This document shows positions 58,706-64,000 of a DNA stretch of 64,000 nucleotides, in pieces. The first letter of the stretch is position 1. Every line of letters begins with the position of its first letter. The notes under the pieces were generated by a model. That model was not told the origin of the DNA, searched no databases, and worked only from the letters and a program-made list of their open reading frames with translations. The position numbers and the translations under genes are program-made. Origin of the DNA: Pseudomonas sp. L5B5 (lineage in GTDB: Bacteria; Pseudomonadota; Gammaproteobacteria; Pseudomonadales; Pseudomonadaceae); the NCBI RefSeq assembly GCF_020520285.1, contig NZ_CP084742.1:2046001-2110000 (forward strand), read 5' to 3'.

Positions 58706-59749
58706 TCAAATGCTCGCATCCGTGGCGACCTTGACCACCAGCTTGCCGAAGTTGCGCCCCTCGAGCAGGCCGATGAACGCCTGGGGCGCCTGTTCAAGGC
58801 CTTCGACCACGTCCTCCTTGAACTTGACCTTGCCCTCGCGCACCCAGGGCGCCATGGCCTTGATGAACTCCGGATGGCGGTCGCCGTAGTCGTCGAAGAC
58901 GATGAAACCCTGGATACGCACGCGCTTGGTCAGCAGGGTACGTTGCAGCAGCGCCAGGCGGTCCGGCCCCGGCGCAAGCTCCTGGGCGTTGTACTGGGCG
59001 ATCAGGCCACACAGGGGAATGCGCGCCTTGGCATTGAGCAATGGCAGCACCGCATCGAACACCTTGCCACCGACGTTCTCGAAGTAGATGTCCACGCCCT
59101 TGAAGCAGGCTTGTGCCAGTTCATCGGCAAAGTCGGCGCTCTTGTGATCGATGCAGGCATCAAAACCCAGTTCCTCGACCACATAGCGACATTTGTCGGC
59201 CCCGCCGGCAACACCCACCACCCGCAGCCCCTTGAGCTTGGCCACCTGCCCCACGACCGAGCCCACCGCGCCGGACGCAGCCCCCACCACCAGGGTCTCC
59301 CCGGCCTTGGGCTGGCCGATGTCCATCAAGCCCATGTAGGCGGTCATTCCCGGCATACCCAGTACGCCCAGGGCCATGGACGGGCTGGGCAGGCCCGCAG
59401 GCACCGGCACCAGGTTGCGGCCATCGCTGATGCAGTGGCTCTGCCAACCGGTAGCTCCCACCACCAGGTCACCCTCCTGAAACTTCGGATTCAGCGAACG
59501 CTCGACCCGACTGACAGCACCGCCGGTCATGACTTCGTCGATCTCCACCGGCGCCGCGTAGGACGGTGCATCACTCATGCGCCCACGCATGTAAGGATCA
59601 AGCGAGAGATAGAGCGTCTTGAGCAGCACCTGGCCGTCCGCCAGTTCGGGCAGGGCTACCCGCTCCAGGCGAAAGTTCTCCGGAATGGGCGCGCCCTGGG
59701 GACGCGACACCAGCACCACGCGCTGATTGAGGGTCATTGCTTGCGGCAT
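58706..59749 (-). CDS. NADP-dependent oxidoreductase (MDR, CurA/PTGR-like)
   Basis: This is a 347-residue zinc-independent medium-chain reductase. It has the NADP motif VVGAASGAVGSVVGQ and the family stretch LSLDPYMRGRM near the N-terminus. Such enzymes reduce alpha,beta-unsaturated ketones and aldehydes (CurA, prostaglandin/leukotriene reductases). ATG 59749 (MPQAMTLNQRVV) is chosen. It sits between ybaB and recR, with a terminator on the ybaB side, so it has its own promoter. Confidence 0.9.
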   Translation of the reverse strand: MPQAMTLNQRVVLVSRPQGAPIPENFRLERVALPELADGQVLLKTLYLSLDPYMRGRMSDAPSYAAPVEIDEVMTGGAVSRVERSLNPKFQEGDLVVGATGWQSHCISDGRNLVPVPAGLPSPSMALGVLGMPGMTAYMGLMDIGQPKAGETLVVGAASGAVGSVVGQVAKLKGLRVVGVAGGADKCRYVVEELGFDACIDHKSADFADELAQACFKGVDIYFENVGGKVFDAVLPLLNAKARIPLCGLIAQYNAQELAPGPDRLALLQRTLLTKRVRIQGFIVFDDYGDRHPEFIKAMAPWVREGKVKFKEDVVEGLEQAPQAFIGLLEGRNFGKLVVKVATDASI

Positions 59750-59867
59750 CACAGACACTCCGTTATCGATAAATGAACAGAACTGTATAGGGTGCAGACC
59801 GTCATCGGGCAACGGCGTTCGATGTTTCTGCCCACGCTCGCGCCCGGCGCCAAGCCAACTGGCAGGC

Positions 59868-59897
59868 AAAAAAATGCCAGGCTCAGGGCCTGGCATT
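59868..59897 (-). terminator. intrinsic terminator of dnaX-ybaB
   Basis: On the minus strand AATGCCAGGC, loop CCTGA and GCCTGGCATT form a 10-bp stem; T7 runs from its base. It ends 30 bases after the ybaB stop. Confidence 0.9.
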
Positions 59898-59926
59898 GTG
59901 TACTGCAATCCGATGCGCGGGGCGAA

Positions 59927-60265
59927 TCAGAATGGCAGCTTCATGCCCGGAGGCAGCTGCATGCCGGCGGTCATGCCGGACATCTTTTCCTGGCTGTTGG
60001 ATTCGATCTTGCGCACGGCGTCGTTCACTGCCGCTGCGAACAGGTCTTCCAGCACTTCGCGATCGTCTTCGCTGACGCCTTCCAGCAGGCTTGGGTCGAT
60101 GCTCACGCGCTTGATGTCATGACGGCCGGTCATGACCACGGTGACCATGTCGCCACCGGCCTTGCCGGTGACTTCCGCGTTGGCCAGTTCTTCCTGCATC
60201 TTGGCCATTTTTTCCTGCATCTGCTGCGCCTGCTTCATCAGGCCGGCCATGCCACCTTTCATCAT
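59927..60265 (-). CDS. ybaB: nucleoid-associated protein YbaB/EbfC family
   Basis: This is a small dimeric DNA-binding protein of 112 residues. It has a helical N-terminus ([18 protein letters not shown]) rich in Met, Gln and Lys, and the family strand [17 protein letters not shown] 60265 lies in the 71-base gap after dnaX; a longer frame from 60310 has no RBS. Co-transcription with dnaX is likely, ending at the terminator at 59868. Confidence 0.93.
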   Translation of the reverse strand: MMKGGMAGLMKQAQQMQEKMAKMQEELANAEVTGKAGGDMVTVVMTGRHDIKRVSIDPSLLEGVSEDDREVLEDLFAAAVNDAVRKIESNSQEKMSGMTAGMQLPPGMKLPF

Positions 60266-60336
60266 GGGAATTACCTCAAGGTACGGTGATGGAAACAGCG
60301 CCCGGCCCAAGGCCCGGCGCCCTTTAAGTTAAGTGA

Positions 60337-62439
60337 TCAACCCTGCGCGGCCGCAGCCTCGACAGGTTCAATAGTATCGTGGCGCACCACTGCGCCGAAC
60401 TCCTGGACCATCCGCTGGATGAACGGATCACCGTGGATCGATTCCTCGGCCTCGCGCTGGCGATTGGCACGGCGACGAGCGGCAGCCTGGGCCGGGGTTT
60501 CCTGTTCGGGCTTGATCAGTTCGATGCTCAGCGCCAGGGTACGCCCGTGGTACTGGTTCAGGGCATCATTGAGGCGGCGCTGCTGGGTCGCGTTGAACAA
60601 CGCGCTATGGGCCGGGTCCAGGTGCAGCAGCCACTGGTCACCGTCCACGGCGATCAGGGTGCAGTTGGCGGCAATGCTTCCGGTCATGCCGGAAATCGGC
60701 AGTTTCGGGAACAGTTCCAGCCACTCCAGGGCCAGGCCGGTAGCCGGCATGGCCGCAGGCTCGGGTTCAGGCTCCGGCGCCGGTTCGGCGATATGCTCGC
60801 TGGCCAGTTCGTCAAGGTAACTGTAGGCCGAGTCCATGTCCGGCTCGATGTAGTCCTCGTCCAGCGGCGGCTCGTCGTCCAGGTCGCTCCCCGGCGTGGC
60901 GGCATCGACCTCGGCCACGCTCGGCTCGGGCACAGGGGCACTGGCCCACTCCGGCACGTCCGGCACTACGCTGTCCGGCACCGGAGTCAGCACCGCGGGC
61001 AACTCCGGCGGCTCGGCAACCACGTCCAGCATCGGCTCCACGGCCGGCCGCTGCTCGAGCGGCGCCTCTACCGGATCGTTCCACGGCAGGTCGACCACCT
61101 CTTGGGCGACCACCGGTTCGGGGTCAGGTTCGGCTTCGACAGTGGCCGTGGCCGGCTCAGGCTGGACCACCGGAGCAACGACCGGCTGGGCCACTGGCTC
61201 CGTTGCGGCGACAGGGGCCTGGGCAACCGGCATGCTGGCAACAGGAGCGACAGCAGGCACGACCGCTGCTGGCGCCGCCACGGCTTGGGCGGAATCAACT
61301 GTGGCCTGGCTGATCCCCACCGGCTTTAGCGGCTGTCTCGGTGCATCCGCGGCATCCGCCGGCCGGAAGGCCAGCATCCGCAGCAGGACCATTTCGAAAC
61401 CGCCGCGCGGGTCCGGTGCCAGCGGCAGGTCACGCCGACCGATCAGGCCCATCTGGTAATAGAACTGGACGTCTTCGGCCGGCAGCGCCTGGGCCAGCGC
61501 CAGCACCCGATCGCGGTCGCCATGGCCGTTGTCGACGCCCTCGGGCAACGCCTGGGCAATCGCCACCCGGTGCAGCACGTTGAGGATTTCCGACAGTACG
61601 CCGTTCCAGTCCGGCCCCTGCTCCGCCAGATGGCGTACCGCCTCCAGCAGCGCCTTGGCGTCGCCTTCGATCAGCGCATGGAGCACGTCATAGACCTGGC
61701 CATGATCGAGGGTGCCGAGCATGGCCCGTACATCGGCAGCCATGACCTTGCCCTCGCCGAAAGCAATGGCCTGGTCGGTGAGGCTCATGGCATCACGCAT
61801 CGATCCATCGGCGGCGCGCCCCAGCAGCCACAGCGCATCGCCTTCGAACGGCACACTCTCCACACCCAGCACATGGCTCAGGTGCTCGACCACGCGCTCG
61901 GGGGTCATGTTCTTCAGGGAAAACTGCAGGCAGCGGGACAGGATGGTCGCCGGCAGCTTCTGCGGATCGGTGGTCGCCAGGATGAACTTGACGTAGGGCG
62001 GCGGCTCCTCGAGGGTCTTGAGCAAGGCGTTGAACGAGTGGCTGGAGAGCATGTGCACTTCGTCGATCAGGTAGACCTTGAAGCGCCCGCGGCTGGGGGC
62101 GTACTGCACGTTGTCCAGCAGCTCTCGAGTGTCCTCGACCTTGGTCCGGCTCGCGGCGTCGATCTCGATCAGGTCGACGAAACGTCCTTCATCGATCTCG
62201 GTGCACACCGAGCAGGTGCCGCACGGGGTGGAAGTGATGCCCGTTTCACAGTTCAGGCATTTGGCAATGATCCGCGCGATGGTGGTCTTGCCCACCCCGC
62301 GGGTACCGGTAAACAGGTAGGCATGGTGCAGCCGCTGGCTGTCCAAGGCATTGATCAGAGCCTTGAGCACATGGGTCTGGCCGACCATTTCGCGGAACGA
62401 GCGCGGACGCCATTTACGTGCAAGAACCTGATAACTCAT
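60337..62439 (-). CDS. dnaX: DNA polymerase III subunits gamma and tau
   Basis: DnaX is the ATPase of the clamp loader and links the replicative polymerases. The 700-residue protein starts MSYQVLARKWRPRSF, has Walker A FTGTRGVGKTT, a zinc module (CLNC ... CGTC ... C), DEVH-type IDEVHMLS and the arginine-finger region SRCLQF. A Pro/Val/Glu-rich linker lies at about residues 390-590, followed by the tau C-terminal domain. No classical A6G slip site was seen in the linker, so only tau may be made, or gamma by another route. Confidence 0.96.
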   Translation of the reverse strand: MSYQVLARKWRPRSFREMVGQTHVLKALINALDSQRLHHAYLFTGTRGVGKTTIARIIAKCLNCETGITSTPCGTCSVCTEIDEGRFVDLIEIDAASRTKVEDTRELLDNVQYAPSRGRFKVYLIDEVHMLSSHSFNALLKTLEEPPPYVKFILATTDPQKLPATILSRCLQFSLKNMTPERVVEHLSHVLGVESVPFEGDALWLLGRAADGSMRDAMSLTDQAIAFGEGKVMAADVRAMLGTLDHGQVYDVLHALIEGDAKALLEAVRHLAEQGPDWNGVLSEILNVLHRVAIAQALPEGVDNGHGDRDRVLALAQALPAEDVQFYYQMGLIGRRDLPLAPDPRGGFEMVLLRMLAFRPADAADAPRQPLKPVGISQATVDSAQAVAAPAAVVPAVAPVASMPVAQAPVAATEPVAQPVVAPVVQPEPATATVEAEPDPEPVVAQEVVDLPWNDPVEAPLEQRPAVEPMLDVVAEPPELPAVLTPVPDSVVPDVPEWASAPVPEPSVAEVDAATPGSDLDDEPPLDEDYIEPDMDSAYSYLDELASEHIAEPAPEPEPEPAAMPATGLALEWLELFPKLPISGMTGSIAANCTLIAVDGDQWLLHLDPAHSALFNATQQRRLNDALNQYHGRTLALSIELIKPEQETPAQAAARRRANRQREAEESIHGDPFIQRMVQEFGAVVRHDTIEPVEAAAAQG

Positions 62440-62586
62440 CGAAAACCGTCGCAACTGGAAAGCGGAAGCCGGTAATGCTAGCGGAGCAAGGGCGAAATTG
62501 CATCCGGCACGCTTGTCTAATCTGTCCAAGTGGCCATTTTTCAAGGGGTTGCCTGCCGGCCAATGGAATCCTGCAGTAATGAAGAC

Positions 62587-62604
62587 GCCCGGCAAGGGCC
62601 GGGC
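62587..62604 (-). terminator. hairpin after the GGDEF-EAL gene
   Basis: GCCCGGC and GCCGGGC flank a 4-base loop on the minus strand, 13 bases past the stop at 62617. Only a weak T-rich stretch follows. It lies in the dnaX upstream region. Confidence 0.5.
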
Positions 62605-62616
62605 CATCGTCCAGCG

Positions 62617-64000
62617 CTACGTCGACTCGGCCCCGTCCGCACAAGCCTGGACCAGCCCCTGGCACCCGCTGCTACGCCACACCGCAGGCGGCAGGTAGCG
62701 ACGGACCCACTCCAGCACGGCATCGGCCGGCATCGGTGCAGCGATGAAGTCGCCCATGGCCACCTCGCACCCCAGGGCCATCAAGCGCTCGCCATGGGCC
62801 AGGCTCTCCAGCCCCTCGGCCACCACCCGGCGACCGAACGCCTGGGCCAGCCCCACCAGAGCCCGGACCAGCGCCTGGTCGTCCTGATCGTGGAGCATGT
62901 CGCGAATGAACAGTCGGTCGATCTTGATGGTCTGGGTCCGCAAGTGCTTGAGATAACTCAAGGACGAGTGCCCGGTGCCAAAATCCCCCAGGGAGAACTG
63001 CACCCCGAAGCCCTGGCAGGCGTCGAGGCAGTCGCTGACCTTGTGGATGTTGTCGATGGCCACCGACTCGACGATCTCCAGGTCCAGCAAGGCCGGCGAG
63101 ACATCCGGATAACGATCGAGCATGTCCTTGAGCCGCTCGACGAAGTCCGCCCGCTGAAAATGCCGGGCGGCGATGTTCAAGCTTACCGGCCAGTCCTGCC
63201 CCGCAGCCTGCCAGCGCTGCAGCTGGGCCATCACCTCATGCATGACCCACTCGCCGATGTCGACGATCAGGTCGGTTTCCTCCACCTGCGGCAGGAACTC
63301 ATGGGTTCCCAGGAGTCCGCGCTGGGGATGCTGCCAGCGCAGCATGGCTTCCAGGCCCACCACTGCGCCGCTGCGCATGTTCACCTTGGGTTGGAAGAAC
63401 AGCCGCAGCTGCCCGCCGTCCAGCGCCTGGCGCACCTGCTCCACGGTCTGGTAGGTGACCATCACTTCACGATCGCGCAGCACATCGAACAGATGGAAGC
63501 GATTGCGGCCACTCTGCTTGGCCACGTACATGGCCTGGTCGGCATGACGCAGCAAGGTGTCGGCATCATGGTTGTCGGCGGGAAACAGGGTCACGCCGAT
63601 GCTGGCAAAGACGTTGATATCCTTGCCCTGGATCGAATAAGGCTGGGAAATGGTCGCCAGGACCCGCTGCAGCGCACCACGCAATTCCAGCATGTCGCGC
63701 ACATAGCGCAGAATCAGCACGAACTCATCGCCCCCCAGGCGTGCAACCACATCCTCGCCACGGATGATCGAGCGCAAGCGCGCCGCTACTTCCACCAGCA
63801 GCAGATCGCCACAGGCATGCCCGTAGCCATCGTTGACCGCCTTGAAACCGTCCAGGTCGAGCATGCACACCGCGAGCGGAATATCTTGCTGCCGGGAAAA
63901 TTCCAGGGCCTGGTACAACTGGTCGGAGAGGAACGCACGATTGGGTAGGCCCGTGAGCACGTCATGCCCGACCCGCCATTGCAGGGAATGCAGCAACTGG
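62617..64000 (-). CDS. GGDEF-EAL protein (start beyond the window)
   Basis: The C-terminal 461 residues are visible; the N-terminus lies to the right of the window. The GGDEF domain is intact (RLGGDEF, codons 63721-63735) and should make cyclic di-GMP. The EAL domain is altered: the signature reads EAM (63343-63351), and the metal motif DDFG reads GDFG (Gly codon 62986-62988) followed by GHSS. The Lys in KIDRLFI and the general base in VVAEGLES remain. It may be a cyclase with a weak or regulatory EAL domain. Sensor domains may lie upstream. Confidence 0.9.
   Translation of the reverse strand, partial: QLLHSLQWRVGHDVLTGLPNRAFLSDQLYQALEFSRQQDIPLAVCMLDLDGFKAVNDGYGHACGDLLLVEVAARLRSIIRGEDVVARLGGDEFVLILRYVRDMLELRGALQRVLATISQPYSIQGKDINVFASIGVTLFPADNHDADTLLRHADQAMYVAKQSGRNRFHLFDVLRDREVMVTYQTVEQVRQALDGGQLRLFFQPKVNMRSGAVVGLEAMLRWQHPQRGLLGTHEFLPQVEETDLIVDIGEWVMHEVMAQLQRWQAAGQDWPVSLNIAARHFQRADFVERLKDMLDRYPDVSPALLDLEIVESVAIDNIHKVSDCLDACQGFGVQFSLGDFGTGHSSLSYLKHLRTQTIKIDRLFIRDMLHDQDDQALVRALVGLAQAFGRRVVAEGLESLAHGERLMALGCEVAMGDFIAAPMPADAVLEWVRRYLPPAVWRSSGCQGLVQACADGAEST

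Noticed and set aside
57086..59776. Plus-strand open frame of about 900 codons
   Set aside because: It is antisense to the acyl-CoA dehydrogenase, recR and oxidoreductase genes and has no recognisable domain.
60337..62439. Programmed frameshift in dnaX giving a short gamma subunit
   Set aside because: No A AAA AAG-type slippery run was seen in the coding strand near the linker.
62440..62616. 4.5S RNA gene near dnaX
   Set aside because: The conserved GGAAGCAGCC-type core is not found on either strand in this gap.

Overview
The window reads as chromosomal DNA of a Pseudomonas of the fluorescens lineage (GC-rich, gene-dense). The basis is gene order: acnA, aer, two tandem ccoNOQP operons, ccoGHIS, a TauE/SafE-like gene, hemN, anr, apt, an acyl-CoA dehydrogenase, recR, ybaB and dnaX follow, as I remember it, the order in P. 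aeruginosa PAO1 (about PA1562 down to PA1532). The sequence is consistent with this but does not prove the species.

Left flank (1-9.3 kb): the 3' part of an ABC exporter cut by the window edge, a small conserved Pseudomonas protein with a clear terminator, pdxB, a NorM/PmpM-type MATE pump, tusA, rlmM and acnA.

Centre (9.4-37.6 kb): a surface-polysaccharide region lying between acnA and aer, which are neighbours in PAO1. It has two blocks on the minus strand. The promoter-distal block (14.4 to 9.4 kb) is a tightly overlapping six-gene operon (two GT2 transferases, an FAD oxidoreductase, an SDR, a TIM-barrel isomerase and a small EamA/SMR-like membrane protein) that looks like a lipid-linked sugar synthesis and flipping pathway. 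After a gene-free gap and a divergent CPBP protease gene comes the large block (37.6 to 16.0 kb). It holds wbpW, wzm, wzt, a 1920-residue protein that joins a WbdD-like methyltransferase-kinase-coiled coil to three GT4 domains, a GT-C-like membrane protein, gmd, rmd, two GT4 enzymes, and a GtrA/GtrB-like module with a methyltransferase, an epimerase-like protein and a GMC oxidoreductase. Together these predict a GDP-D-rhamnose (A-band/CPA-like) O polysaccharide that is capped at its non-reducing end and exported by an ABC transporter, with periplasmic side-group decoration from a lipid-phosphate sugar. Much of this block is clearly lower in GC than the flanks.

Right flank (38-64 kb): the Aer-type receptor, an alpha/beta hydrolase, two complete cbb3 oxidase operons, their assembly genes ccoGHIS, hemN under a perfect Anr box, the Anr regulator itself, and then apt, an acyl-CoA dehydrogenase with a palindromic operator-like site, recR, an NADP-dependent oxidoreductase, ybaB, dnaX and a GGDEF-EAL protein that runs off the right edge. 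This flank is a micro-oxic respiration locus followed by housekeeping replication and repair genes.

The best candidates for undescribed biology are the cap-enzyme/polymerase fusion (28.1-33.9 kb), the six-gene sugar operon (9.4-14.4 kb), and the terminator placed directly on the wzm ribosome binding site (36.0 kb).
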